Part shown: in pieces, positions 40,501 to 52,601 of the stretch
How positions within the stretch are numbered: the stretch's first letter is position 1
How the letters are laid out: the number at the start of each line of letters is the position of its first letter
From: Tetrahymena thermophila SB210
Taxonomy: Eukaryota; Ciliophora; Oligohymenophorea; Hymenostomatida; Tetrahymenidae
DNA: 64,000 nt
NCBI RefSeq assembly: GCF_000189635.1
Contig: NW_002476301.1
Coordinates: forward strand, 124,001 to 188,000
Direction: 5' to 3'
The notes under the pieces: model-generated
Database searches by the model: none
The model's input: the letters and a program-made list of their open reading frames with translations, nothing else
Told to the model about the DNA's origin: nothing
Program-made: the position numbers and the translations under genes

Positions 40501-43500
40501 AAAAAGAAAAAATAATAAAAGAATGGAAGCGATGCTGAAGTTGAATAGTAATAAAATTAAGATAACTTGTCAGAAGAAAATAATGATGAAAATCAAGCAG
40601 AAAATGAATTAAAAGAAAAAATTGAAAGTAGTAGCAGTGATAGTGACAGCGACAGCAGCTAAAGCTAAGATGGTAAAGAAAATGCTGCTGTAAAAGCTGA
40701 AAAAGAAGTTGAAGAAGAGGAGGAACAGAGAATTAACGATGAAGACTTGATGGATCAAAAGAAATGGTTCACAAAAGAAAGCTTAGCACAGTTCTTATCG
40801 AAATTTGAAAAGTTAAAGAGGATCAATTTTGGTGATACTTAAATTGCAGGAGAGCACTTTAATTCTATCAGTTTTAATAATCTGCATTACAAACTTGAAC
40901 ATATTGATTTAGATAATTGTAAAGTTTAAAATCCAACTGTATTCCTTACCAACTTCCTTTAAAGTTGGGAAAATGACAAATAAGATGATGAGCCAAGGTA
41001 ATATAATAAATGTATAAAAAATAATTTTAATATTTAATTTTAATTTTGAATAGACTCCAGCTTCAAAGATTTATTTCTTAGATATCATTTACAAATAATT
41101 ATCCTTCAAATATTGAGTTTGTTAAAGAATTGATTGAGAGTTAATATTTTAAAGAGCATGTGAAATATCTGAATTTGTTAAATTTAATTAAATTGCATGA
41201 ATAAAATGGCAAAGAACTTATGAAAATTCTTTCTTAGATCTTAAAAAGAGGAGATAACATGTTTTGTATAACTTCTTTCCTCATCACTTTGGGTGATATT
41301 CGTAATAAGTTAGGTGATGCAGAATTTGATATGGTATCAAGATCTTATAACTCAATATAATATCTCTCTCCTTTCTTATTCAATAATGTTTATTAAGGTT
41401 TCAATCATATCATTTAGCACACCAGTGTTAGTCCTAAATCTAAAGTAATGTACTTTTTAAGTACAAACTTCTAAAAATATATTTCCGGATGTTCTTTTTA
41501 TGAAATTTTATATCTTATTTTTGACGAAGATGATTTGATAAAGAATGGAATTATTTTTGAACGCTTTTAAGATATTGTCGATAATGAAATATATAAATTA
41601 GAAGAGCTACTTGAAATAATTTAGAAAATTTTAGATTCTTTTATAGATAATTAGATAGGAGTAAACATTTACTTTTTCAATCAAATTTAATACTATACAA
41701 AGTAGCTAGAAGAAACAATAAGTTCGTAGCTTAGTGAAGAATTAAAGGCAAAAATTAAAATTATTTCTAAAACTGTTCATGAATTAGGTAATAAATATAC
41801 TGGTATAGCTACTATATATTAATAAATAATGGATTTAAAGAAATCATAGAATCAAGAAGGTACTAGCAAATTAAAATCTTCAACTAGGATTAAAACCAAA
41901 TAAAATAGAATGTCTGTGCTAGCTGGTAGCTAAAATCTATCATTTTTGCAAAAGAGTGCGAACTAGAATTTAAAAAATTTATAAGAAAGAGGTATCAGTG
42001 AAAAAAAATTGCAATAACATGAGCACTAGGTGATTATAACAATTTAATATATAATATACATGTGTTAAAAAATGAAAAAAACATTTGACTACAATGAATT
42101 ATGGGTGCTTTTAGAATTTGTAGAAACTCTAAATTTGAGAAATAATAGCTTTTTAAATTTTAAAGGTTTTAACAATTACATAAAAAGTCATATTTCGCCT
42201 TGGTTAGCGATGAATTAAGGAATTTAAAAGTTAAAAGTAACAGAAAATGCTCACTAAAAATTGGATTTAAGTACAAAAAATATGAAAATTTTAGTTTAGC
42301 AGAGCAAATAGGATCAGGAAGAAGAAATGAATGACACAAAAAGAAACAATTTAGAAAATTTAATTGAATCTGATAATGAACTCGATGATACCATTTTTGA
42401 TCATCTCTGCTTATTTATCTAAAAAAGGATGAAAGGACTTCGTTACTTAAATTTAAGTGGAGTAAATGTAAGTGATATATTTGCAGAAAAGTTTAGTTTA
42501 ATTCTATCAGACGAAGACCAGCTTAGAAACTTAGTATACTTAGATTTAACAAATAATAGACGTCTTTCTGCTTTCGGTATGAAATATTTATATGCTGCAA
42601 TTGTAGAAAGAATCCATAAAGGGTTTAGATTTGAACTAAGTTCAACATTTGCAGAAGTATAGAGTTTAAAAACTCGTGTAACATCACTAGAGAAAAAAAT
42701 AGAAAATTTAGTTGATAAGAAAGAAGAAACAAAAGATTTAGAATAACTCAAGAGTGAAGAAAATCAACTTATTAATCCTAATAAAGCCTCTAATAAATCA
42801 AACAATAAGCAAATTAAAAAGAATTAAAATTAGGCTGAAAAGACAAACTTTGAAAAAGCAGGAAATACTAAATAGGAGAAAGAAACAAAGCTAAATAATT
42901 TAAAAGTTGAAGAATAAATTATAAGCGCTTCTAACGAGGTTTCTTCAACTGTAAAAGCAATTTTATTTATTCTAATTAGAATTTGTTATTTAATAATAAG
43001 AAATATTGGCAAAATAATGAAAATAGAATTTTACTTAAAAATTATTAAATAAATTTATAAAAATTTTTATATTTTATGAAAAGTTTTAAAAATTCTTGAG
43101 CTAGTCAGTAAGTAAAAAGGATCGTTCTTTAAAGAAGCTTTTTGATGAATATGAAAGATTCTAAGAATATTTAAAAAAGTGCTCTGAACAAGTAGATAAA
43201 TATGAGAGTGTTGGTGAATAGGTTGATTTGTCAAACTTCTTGAATAATGTTACAAACATTGGTTTGTTTGACTCGATAAATAGCTTTGTTTTAAGAAATT
43301 GGAAAACTCATTATTATTTGATTATCATAGTCGGAATAATATTATTCCCTTTAACTATTTTCCACTTAATTTAGGTATTAACAATCAGGATCAATACCAC
43401 TATTAGTACCTATACTTTTTCACCTGATTTTTTATATAGATTATTTAAGAAGAAGGAATACTATATTCTTGTTGATAAGAAGGTCCCTGAATCAATTACC

Positions 43501-45276
43501 TCTGAAGATTTCTATTTTGATAAAGATGTGGCTATTTTAGATCAAGTTATAAGCGGAAAGAATATCAATATAAACGATGTAATTAAATTAATAAGCTATT
43601 ATAATCAAATATTTTATTTTTTATTTTATTTAATCAGTCGGGATAAAAGGCAAAGCTAAAAAGAATTGAATAATTTTTAGAGAAACCTACGCAAGACAAT
43701 TTTTAAAATATAAAAAAAGGAACTTAAACAGAAAAAGTATTTAATTTGATTAAACACTTCCACTATGTGATCTATTTTAACATGATTGTTTTTTAGATTT
43801 TCTTATCAGTAATATATCCTTTTATAATTGAAAATAACAAAACTTAAGATAACTGCTAAACAACTTCAGTTACATAGGATATACCAATATATATCTACTT
43901 AATTATATCTGCTTTTATTGAGATTACTTTGCTAAAAAATTTGGAGTAGATTATTGGCTCTTAGTAAATATTTACAACAAGTAGCTTATCTATTATTTCT
44001 CTTGTCTTTTCATCAATAATGTCTAAATATGACATATACACAGACGTTTGTTTTGGTATGCTTATTACTAAATGTGACAAGCTAAAGTCAGCAGATCTTG
44101 GAGCTTATTGCTTAGCATTAGCTTCATTAAATATATTAATTTCTTTAGTTACACAGAGAAATGCAATAGTGAGAATATGGGATTTTAGAAAGAAAAAATC
44201 AGGTGAGATTCATAATACTGCATTTATAAATCAATACACAAAACTTGCCCTAGTTTAGGAAATGAATGCATTTGGAGCTGTTTTAGATAGATTCTCAACA
44301 ACATCAGTTTAAAAGTCTTTAATTAAAATAAATTTCATGTAAGGTATCTTAGTACCTCAAGTAATCGTTTCTAAATTTATCAGAGCATTCATAGAAAATA
44401 TTCCTTAAATTGTAATTTTGCTGTTATATCAGTTCAGGCAAGAAGGTTAATCTCAAATAAAGTTTGGAAGTTGGCAATATTTAAGAGTAATTTGCATAAA
44501 ATGGTTATGAAAAAATATTTTAATTTAACTTTTATTTATCTAAAAATAAATAGGTAATAATATCGTCGCTGTTGAGTTTAATTAGTGCATTATCACAAGC
44601 ATGGCATGCAAAACCGAGTGTATTTAAAACATATATGTTCACAGAGTATTTAAGCTTTATTTAGAAAGGTTAAAGTGGGTATAAGATAAATGTTACATAT
44701 AAAGACTTTAGTTAATCTTATAGTTATGAGTAAATATATGCAAAAATTAAGGCTTATCTTCGTTTATATCCTATAGTTAACTAATCTAATTAAGACAATA
44801 AAAAAAAATTAGTAACCAGTCAATTACAAAGGTAATAAAGCTAGAGTTAAGCACAAAATGAAAGTGCTTCTTAAATTTAGGATAATTTATCTTAGGATTA
44901 GTCAGTGAATATTACTTCTAATCATACTTTACGTTCTGTTTAGTAAAGTGAGGCTGTATCAACCTAAAGGAGGGCCTCAGTTACTTCTTAAAAAATAAAT
45001 AATGGTAAATTAAGTACTGATTTTTTGTTAAATACTAATTATTTTTTTTAAATAGATGACTAGCTAAGTGAAAATAGTGGTATAATACGTTAATTTATAA
45101 AGAGAGAGAGAAAGATAGAATACAAGTAAGGTTTAATTTAATATTTAGCTACTGATGGACTAACTCCAGATGAATTTTGGAAATGTATTGATTAATTAGA
45201 AGATTAACAAATTAAAGAATAGCAAATCCAAAAACTTTAGGCTGAGAGCAAGACTAAAATTCCTTAAATAAAATGA
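28569..45276 (+). CDS. Giant leucine-rich-repeat membrane protein, copy B (XK-related-like C-terminus)
   Basis: A paralogue of the gene at 8791-25497, collinear along its whole length and almost identical in genomic size (16,708 against 16,707 bases). The start is ATG 28569 (MNEPNRIYGQRIPR), the stop TGA 45274-45276 after IPQIK. It has the same domain order: helical N-terminus, Lys/Asp/Glu tract (29212-29352), leucine-rich RNI-like repeats, Ser/Asp run (40627-40659), and C-terminal membrane helices from about 43300. Introns that could be compared interrupt at matching codons, for example after AG in an arginine codon in both copies near 11112 and 30838. Exons agree well at the protein level while introns have diverged. 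In the membrane region DIYTDV is kept (44031-44048), but the A-copy motif FIEDIPQ is FIENIPQ here. The function is unknown; membrane transport or lipid scrambling is only suggested by the XKR-like motifs. Confidence 0.85.
29212..29352 (+). repeat. Coding Lys/Asp/Glu low-complexity tract, copy B
   Basis: This is the same position as the tract in copy A, encoding DKADKEK and DKEKDKEKEKDKEK-like runs. It is shorter and differs in unit order, as expected of replication slippage. Several opposite-strand open frames over it are artefacts of the repeat. Confidence 0.8.
40627..40659 (+). repeat. Coding Ser/Asp run, copy B
   Basis: Encodes SSSSDSDSDSS at the equivalent place of the acidic linker in copy A. 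It is nearly unchanged between copies although flanking linker residues differ. Confidence 0.65.
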
Positions 45277-46391
45277 TTAAAATGATTTATATGTTTAATC
45301 ATAGTATTTTTATTTATTTATTACTTAAAATAAATTTGTTTTTCTATAAAGAATGTAACATTAATTTTTTATTCTTTTATATATTTTCCTTAATATTACT
45401 TAATACTTGTTTTTGTCTTTGATCAGAAAAGCTAGCTAATATAGGTGTTATAGATTTATTTATTCCCAAAAATATACCATGGAAAAAATAAATTAAAAAC
45501 TGAAGATTAACAGATAAAGCTCAAAATTTTAGTCCATTAACTACATTAACTAGACTGAAAAATACAGTTATTTATAGATTAATTTAGTTTGTTTTATATT
45601 AAGTAAACTAAATTTAACCAATAATAAATTTTTTCAATTTTTCAAAAATTTCAAAAGAGAAATCAAACAGTGTGACAAAATAGATTTTTATATTGAAAGA
45701 TGTAAATACGAATTAATTATTCATTCATGTTTAAATTTGAATGCGAGCATAATTTAAATTCTATAAAAATCATACAAAAGAAATTTAAAAAAATATAGTT
45801 CTTTCTTTGTTGGTTGATTATCTTAATTAATTTTTGGAAGAAGTATTTTCTTTAATGATTATCAAAATAGTAATTGGGAATCTTTAGTTTATTTAAATGT
45901 AAAGAGTTATTATAACTATGATAATATTTTTTCTTTAATGGATTTTGATAAATATAGAAAAAAAATAAATGAATTAATATATAAATAAATAAGTAATTAA
46001 CTAAATTGCAAATTAATGAGTTTTTGAATTAAATTGTTAGTATTATGGTTATATGGGCATTGTTTATATTTAAATTATTACTGTAAATTTAGGAAACAAG
46101 TTTTAAGATTATTTTGTTTGAATAAAACATAAAAGGTTAGTAAAAATTTACATGAATATAAATAATAAATAATATATAGCATTTGATGAAAATAAATTGA
46201 GATCATTATGAAATTGATTAAATTTTTTTGAAATATTAATATTTATGATGGTGAGAATAATTTGTTTTTGGTTGTTTTTTATAAAAGATTTGTTAAAATA
46301 CTTGGTTTTATTATGTTTGTGATTTCTTTTTGTATAACAATTATTTGTTTGGTTGATATTTGATTTATTCTAATTGAGATAATACTCTAGT
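45277..46391. other. Intergenic, no supported gene
   Basis: AT-rich sequence after the giant gene copy B. A TGA-free frame at 45479-45838 is too short and too AT-rich to separate from chance. Nothing else was seen. Confidence 0.5.
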
Positions 46392-46943
46392 TCAGCCTAG
46401 AGTTGATTATTTTCTTATTTAAGGGTATGTGTGCATTGTGGATCTACTTCCTACGATTGCTTCGCTTTTAAATTCATATAGGCTCTAATATACACAGTCA
46501 TTAAATTACTCGGTATGACCATGAAAATAATTAATCAGAGACTACCTTTTCCAATCTATTGTTTAAAGCAAATTTTAAATCAAGTTATCAGCACCTTGAT
46601 ATTACCCGAATTACTTAACAAGATTTTCATAGTTTTTATTCAACTTAATCAGTAGGTTTTTCAACAACATAATATCGTTAGAAGTTTTTTTTAGGTTAGA
46701 AGATATTTCTTATATAAATATCTTTTAGCTATAGCTTTAATTCATGTAGCTTAATGCATTTTCAATAAGAAATAAGTCTCTTTAAAAATTTGCATCGTGC
46801 ATATCTCTCAAGTGTGGAATCTCAGCTAGATCAAACATTAAAATTCTACTTGAATCCAATTGATGTAATATTTATTCCAAGTCACGCTCAAGATTTTATG
46901 CCTTTTCAACCCAATTAGCTAATTTATTATTACTTTAACCCAT
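46392..46943 (-). CDS. Unrecognised small helical protein (183 aa)
   Basis: The frame is intronless from the ATG at 46941-46943 to TGA (complement of 46392-46394) and contains many in-frame TAA/TAG codons. Base composition over exactly this span is richer in G and C than the flanks, and codon choice is like the window's real genes. The protein starts MGQSNNKLANWVEKAQNLER, so glycine 2 could be myristoylated, though position 6 is asparagine rather than the preferred serine. The rest looks mainly alpha-helical and coiled-coil-like (IFIQEISSNLKKTSNDIM, LLIKLNKNYENLVKQF). It ends TYPQIRKQSTLG. I do not recognise a family. A protein-coding gene is the best explanation, supported by composition and open length rather than homology. 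Confidence 0.68.
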
Positions 46944-47977
46944 ATTTTTTTAAGCGTTTTGGTTATTATGTTTTTATATTATTAAAAGCTATTTTCCAAA
47001 TTTATTATCAATTAATTCTTTTATGGTAAAAATAAACAATAAATAAATTTTTTGTGGTTTTTGAATTTTATAGGAATTAGAAAGATTATTGTAAGCTTTT
47101 ATAATTTTTTGGATGAATATCTTTATTTTTTGTTATCTAAGTTTTTTAAATTAATTTATTATAAAAATTGACTGATTATGTTGGAAGTAAATAACAATTA
47201 TTATAATTGATATCCACGAAAGATAAAAATTTGATTATTTTCAGATTATTGAGAAAAGAGAGGAAAATTTTAATTACAAAAATTAAAAATAGCAACTTTT
47301 ATGAATGTTTTATGTCAATTATATTTCTCATGAAAAAAGTAGACTTATTAATAACTAAACGGTTATTATAATTGAAAATTGTTTCTATACTCAAATGTAA
47401 ATATATATGTATCGGAAACAAATGTATAGATTGATAGAATTTAAATAAATTTTTAAATAAGTAATTTTTCGAGCTTAATTTATTTTAAAGTAAGGAGAAA
47501 AAGGCAATTAATTAAGATTTAGGTGATAAAAAACTATATATTTGAAATATTACATAAATTTGTGAAATTTAATTTATTTTCAAATATTTCTGGTAACATC
47601 AATTAAGTGGATATTTATAACAATTTTTTAATATATCAAAAAATATAAGCGTTAATTTAGTTTACTGAACAATAAATAAAATAAGTGTTGAATTAACATT
47701 TTTATTTATTTGAAGCAATTACTTAAATGTTACTCAAATAAAATAAAAATACAAAAGCTTAAAAAATGATAATTCAAATTGTATTTTTAAAATTGATAGT
47801 AGGTAATATGTAACTCTTATTATTAAGAAATATTTCATATTTTTAAATTTCTTTTCTAAAAAATTCAATTTATTGAAATTAGTATGAATTTACAAATTTT
47901 CTAAAATTAAATTAATTATTTTTCTATCAATTTTTTTTTAAGCAGATCAATTTAAAATAAATTATCAAGAAATTAAA
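46944..47977. other. Intergenic, nothing recognised
   Basis: Extremely AT-rich, with TGA frequent in all frames. It probably contains the promoter of the minus-strand gene at 46392-46943. Confidence 0.5.
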
Positions 47978-48662
47978 ATGATGAGCTTATAAAATTTTAT
48001 TTTTACTCTATTAAATTAAAAATCAATTTAATTAAACCCATCATATCAAGATCACCTTAACAAAATTTAAAGTAACACTCAAGAAATATTTTATTTGCCA
48101 TCATATCATTCTAGTAGTTTAGCTTAGACTTTTTATGGAAATGATCAAGATTATTTTCTGAATATATGCATGCATAACTAGAATGCTAAAATATCACCTG
48201 AAGTATAGCAATATATAATTAGAAAATAAAAACCATAGTATAGATCCCATGAAAATTCAACTCATAGAATTCATAAAAATTTATGTAACATAAAAAATAT
48301 CTTTTTAATAAAGAAAAAAGACAATTAAGTAAGTAAAACCTTATTTAAATTTTATTAAATTTGATAAGAAAAAGATTTATTCCAGTCAAAACGCTGCAAT
48401 TAAATAAATTTAAATTTACTAATACTACCAAAAATATCTAAAAAGAAAAGTCAAAATTAGATATTTATCAAGAAAGTTAAAGAGTTATTAATTATCAGAG
48501 TAAGATAATTTTAATTCTGCCTTTTTTGATATATTTTATTCATGGACTAGTTTTTAATTATAAGTTAATTTTCTTAAACATATATACATATTAAAACATT
48601 AAATTTACATTATTGTATAAAAAATATATTTTAGCAAAAAATATATGAAATAATTTACTTGA
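47978..48662 (+). CDS. Possible small gene, two exons, no recognised family
   Basis: The frame opens at ATG 47978, immediately followed by a second ATG, and runs 117 codons to 48328. A 46-nt GT...AG intron at 48329-48374 would join it in phase to 95 more codons ending at TGA 48660-48662. Exon 1 has a varied, protein-like composition (NPSYQDHLNKIQSNTQEIFY, SSSLAQTFYGNDQDYFLNIC). Exon 2 is lysine- and tyrosine-rich and becomes very AT-rich at its end, so the 3' part is doubtful. No motif is recognised. Exon 1 is moderately likely to be real; the intron and second exon are inference. Confidence 0.4.
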
Positions 48663-49074
48663 CAACTAATTGTATTAGATATTTACTCAAAAAATTGTTC
48701 AGCAATTTGAAGACTATTAATGCAAATTAAAAAACCGAATAATACTTTCAGGAGATCAGTATGTATGCCATTTTAAAATATATTTAATACATGAAAACAA
48801 ATATTAAATTGAATTAACCTTAAAATTTTACTCAAAGGAAATTAAAAAAGTTAAGTTAAATATGATTATAAAAACTCTATTTTTATTAAAAAATAAAATA
48901 TCTAAATTCATACAGTAAATAAATATCTATAATTTTACTAAATTTATATATATGTTTTCAATTTAATGTAATCTCGAAAAAAAATGACTTAGAAATTTAT
49001 AAAGATATTTATTCATTTTAGGAATTTAAAACATTAAAATGAATAAAAGAATATCATCTTTTTCAAGTTAAATT
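48663..49074. other. Intergenic, nothing recognised
   Basis: AT-rich spacer ahead of the 3' end of the minus-strand NADAR gene. No coding or RNA signal was seen. Confidence 0.5.
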
Positions 49075-49607
49075 TCATTTTTATTTCGCTTTAAGTTCAT
49101 TTCTCAAATTCATAAGCAATATTCCAAGCATATTTTTACCACTACCGTCTCCTCCATCAGCCCAATATTTATCTTTCTGAGTATGTTCAATTATCTTTGC
49201 ATCTCCTGTACTAAGCAGAAATTTCTATAAATCTTTGTGTTATGTAAATTTAGCTTTTAATGCCTCATACATTACTTCATCTTTTACACTCTCCCAATCT
49301 TTTCTTAAAGGGTACTCGTCATCTCTCTGTCTTCCTACATAAATAATTAGTTTTAATATTAATTCAAAATGGTCCCTTTACCTAATTTGAAGGATTCGCT
49401 TGGGGTTGAAGCTAATCTAATTAACTCCTCTTTTTCTGTTCCTGAAAATTTTTGAGCTTAGAAATAATGTTCAGTTGTAGGCCATTGCTTTTCTTTTAAT
49501 GCTATAGGAGAAGCATAAAAGTTAGAAAATATACCATTATGTTCATATTCTCTATAAAAATAAATATGTCCATTAGCATTCACATGAGGTTATTCAACTT
49601 TATCCAT
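49075..49607 (-). CDS. NADAR/YbiA-like N-glycosidase domain protein (161 aa)
   Basis: Two exons, with a 47-nt intron at 49335-49381 that closes in phase to give 161 residues. The start is the ATG at 49605-49607 (MDKVEQPHVNANGHIYFYRE); TGA is the complement of 49075-49077. The whole protein matches the single-domain NADAR (YbiA, DUF1768) fold: FSNFYASPI near residue 30, KQWPTTEHYFQAQKF near 42, then RRDDEYPLRKDWE-like and the C-terminal DKYWADGGDGSGKNMLGILL block. YbiA members hydrolyse the N-glycosidic bond of reactive riboflavin-pathway intermediates. Other NADAR proteins remove ADP-ribose from nucleic acid bases or act in NAD-linked defence. Which activity applies here cannot be told. The conserved W-P-T-E-H and W-x-D-G-G residues are present, so it looks catalytically intact. 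Confidence 0.88.
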
Positions 49608-50020
49608 TTTCGTACAGTTATTAATTTTATTAATAAAATGATATTCTATTTTTTGATTTACTTTTAAAGCGATCTTTATTTTTTAGAATTTTATTTAAGA
49701 ATTTAACCTAAAAAATGAAAAATGTACTAGAAACATTTTGACTAATCAATAAATTATTAAATAGATAAAAGAATTATTATATAAATCGTATAAATTCTGA
49801 CTACACTACAAATTTTTTCTACTGCCTATTAAATATTTAAATAAATAAAGGAATATGTTGTGTTGTTCTTGAAAGATTAATTAATAATCAACATTTATTT
49901 CAATTTTATCAATTAAAAATTCTACTAATTCATTATAAGAAGATTTTAGCTTGTTAATGATATAAAAATTGTACTTTTACACAATTATGAACTTAAAAAA
50001 AATTATTATATTTGATATTT
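49608..50020. other. Intergenic, nothing recognised
   Basis: This AT-rich gap holds the promoter of the NADAR gene and the 3' end of the upstream membrane-protein gene, both on the minus strand. Confidence 0.5.
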
Positions 50021-51753
50021 TCAATAGTTATTTTCTGAAGGCATTCTAACATGAACTGAACCATGAATTAATTCTTATTCATCAGGTTATTTTATAATCT
50101 TCTTTTCTTTAAATCCTCTTAGAGTTAAATATATTATTGCTGCAGCTAAAGCTAAGCTGATTATGATTATCAAAAGGATATTAGTTAAAGAAAAGGAAAT
50201 AGAACTACTGTAAGGATTGTCCACTAATTAAACTTGAGATATGTGAGACCTTTAGAATTCATCGTAGGCTCTTACTGAAATATACAGTTTTGAAAAATTA
50301 CTTAATTTTTCAAGCATTTAATTTAAGTCTTAATGCTTTGGATCTATTTCCATGAAATGTATTATATTACTTACAGATTCTCCAATTAATACATTTGATT
50401 CTAGAGAAGCTTAGTCAGAAGACATAAAAAGATAAGCATGCTCTATTTTTTGGTTTGAATCATTCGTTACTTAAAGGGCATTATCATTTATATTTATTTC
50501 AAAGTAATCATCTCTTGGTTTTGTAACCTCTTAAAATGTATTTTGAGAATATTGTTTTAATTGAATCAGCACATCAATATCTGCACTACTAACAATTTCT
50601 AAAGAATCAGGTTAGTAAACTTATTACAAAACAATATAATAAGTATAACTATTTATTTTTAGCATATGAAGTTCTAATTGTACATGATCTACATCTGGAG
50701 TTTTTGTGTTTAGATATACCTTCAGACTTTATGGACTCATTGAAAATATTTCTAAGACATAGCATCCTTCATTATTTAAAAATATTTTTTATTTATTGTC
50801 TTTTAATAACTTAAAATTGAGTCCTGTAAATTTATATTAGCTTAAACTCTGCAATGATTAGAATTATAAGCAATCTTGCTTAAATATCTGAATTTTTCTA
50901 CTCTCACTTTAACTTTTTTCTGCTAAAACCATAATAGAGTCACTCTACATAGTAACTTATTATTACTGATTAAAATTTAAATAGTTGCTCTTTGACTATA
51001 GTTAATATTATTTATTCTTTTAGTCTTAAGATTTTTTCTTTTTATTTTTTAACTCTTATCCTTATTAGTTAAATACTATATTAGGGACATTCATTGAAGA
51101 CTCCTAAGCTTAAGCATCTGATCCTTATATATTTTAAACTGAAGAGTGTGGTGAGTTGTCAAATATTTATATATTAATTGGCGTATTTTTTAAGATTCCA
51201 CCTTTTAATAAAACAAAAATATCCTAATTGGAAGGAATTGAGTTTGAATAAATCATAGCATTTTCTGGTAATTTTTCTAATTTAACTATGTAAATATCAT
51301 TCTTAACTTTGGGCTTTACAACAAATTCAAACTCTATATTTTCCGAAGCACCATTTTGTGAGTTAGCTTATCCATAAATGCTTAAATATATCATACAAAT
51401 TTTTGTTGATGAGTTATAGTACACAAATGGAAATTATAAACTAAATTTGATGCTTTCATTTGATAATTGCTTTTTAAAATCTTCCTAAAATCCTTTTTAG
51501 CTCATCTTTATAAAACAATAAAATAAATTTAAAAATAACTCAAAATAATATTAAGCTTTACTGTTCTTGCAGGACCAGCCTCCACAACAATTTAACCCTT
51601 CACTTTTAATTCAACTTCTACATCTCCGCAAGACTCGATTTTAAAAATCTAATTTTGACGAGGTAATATAGTGCTAGTTATCTATTCATTCAATTTAATA
51701 TTTTGATTGGCATGAATTAACCCTAATAATAAAAGAGCATAAAAGACCTTCAT
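50021..51753 (-). CDS. Unrecognised type I membrane protein (558 aa)
   Basis: Two exons with one 56-nt intron at 51506-51561; the coding length closes exactly (558 residues and TGA at the complement of 50021-50023). I chose the ATG at 51751-51753 because it gives a clean signal peptide, MKVFYALLLLGLIHA, cleaved before NQ; an upstream in-frame ATG (51796-51798) would bury it. The large middle part is beta-rich and polar, with a Q/K-rich insert around the middle. Near the C-terminus is one transmembrane helix (NILLIIIISLALAAAIIYL), followed by a basic stretch and a tail of about 35 residues ending PSENNY. This predicts a surface or secretory-pathway protein with a lumenal or extracellular ectodomain. 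Short blocks such as VNIQIFDNS recall pre-peptidase-like beta-sandwich domains, but I would not assign a family. Confidence 0.78.
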
Positions 51754-51798
51754 TAAAGCTTTAGTATTAAGATTAGAAAATTCTTTAAATTTTTGCAT

Positions 51799-52601
51799 TT
51801 TTGATAAAAATTGAAAATTTTTGAATGATTTAATTTATTTTATTGTAAATTTTTAGATAATTAATTAATTAACTAATTTAAATATCATCAACATATTAAT
51901 GTAATTGAGATAAGTAATTTATCAAAAATTCAAGATAAATAAATAAATAATTTATTTCACAACTAATAAATTTTGAGTTATAGATTTTCAAATAGATCTC
52001 AATCATATATAAATATAGTAATGCTTTAATAAAATATTTCTTGTTTAAAAATAAATTAAAGATAAAAATATTATAAATTAGCAAAATCTCAAATAAAAAA
52101 AAAACAAAATTTTTAATTCTTTGGTTTAAATGTCTATTTGATTATTTAAATAAAAAATTTTCAAAACATATTTTAAAATAAATAACAGCAAAAATAACTT
52201 GAAAAATTATTTTAAGCAAAATGCTTTAAAAAATTATTATTTTTATTAAAATAGAATTACCATAATACTTCAAGTTATTTATTGGTATTTATTATTTGCA
52301 AAATCTGCAAATAAATGAAAACTGAATTGAATAAAAATATTAAAATTATTATTATTATAACAATATCTAAGTTTTCTTTAGTAATCTTCTCAAAACATAC
52401 AATCATTAATTAGTTAAAACAATAATTTAATTGAATTATATCAGAAATATAAATTTACACAATTAGTCTCTTTTATTTACAATAATATTAATTTATATAT
52501 TATTATCTCTACTTATAATATTTATATTTAATTTTTTAGCTGATTATTATTTAATTGATTTTGAAATATATTAAATTAATTAATTTTTATATATATTTAT
52601 A
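51799..52601. other. Intergenic, nothing recognised
   Basis: Very AT-rich spacer between two minus-strand genes. Open stretches are short and of low complexity, and no gene is supported. Confidence 0.55.

Noticed and set aside
45479-45838. TGA-free plus-strand frame of about 118 codons
   Set aside because: With a single stop codon and this base composition such lengths arise by chance, and its composition matches the non-coding flank. No motif is visible.
45277-49074. Possible internally eliminated sequence or transposon remnant in the gene-poor stretch
   Set aside because: No terminal repeats, transposase motifs or target-site duplications were seen, and a probable host-type gene lies within it.
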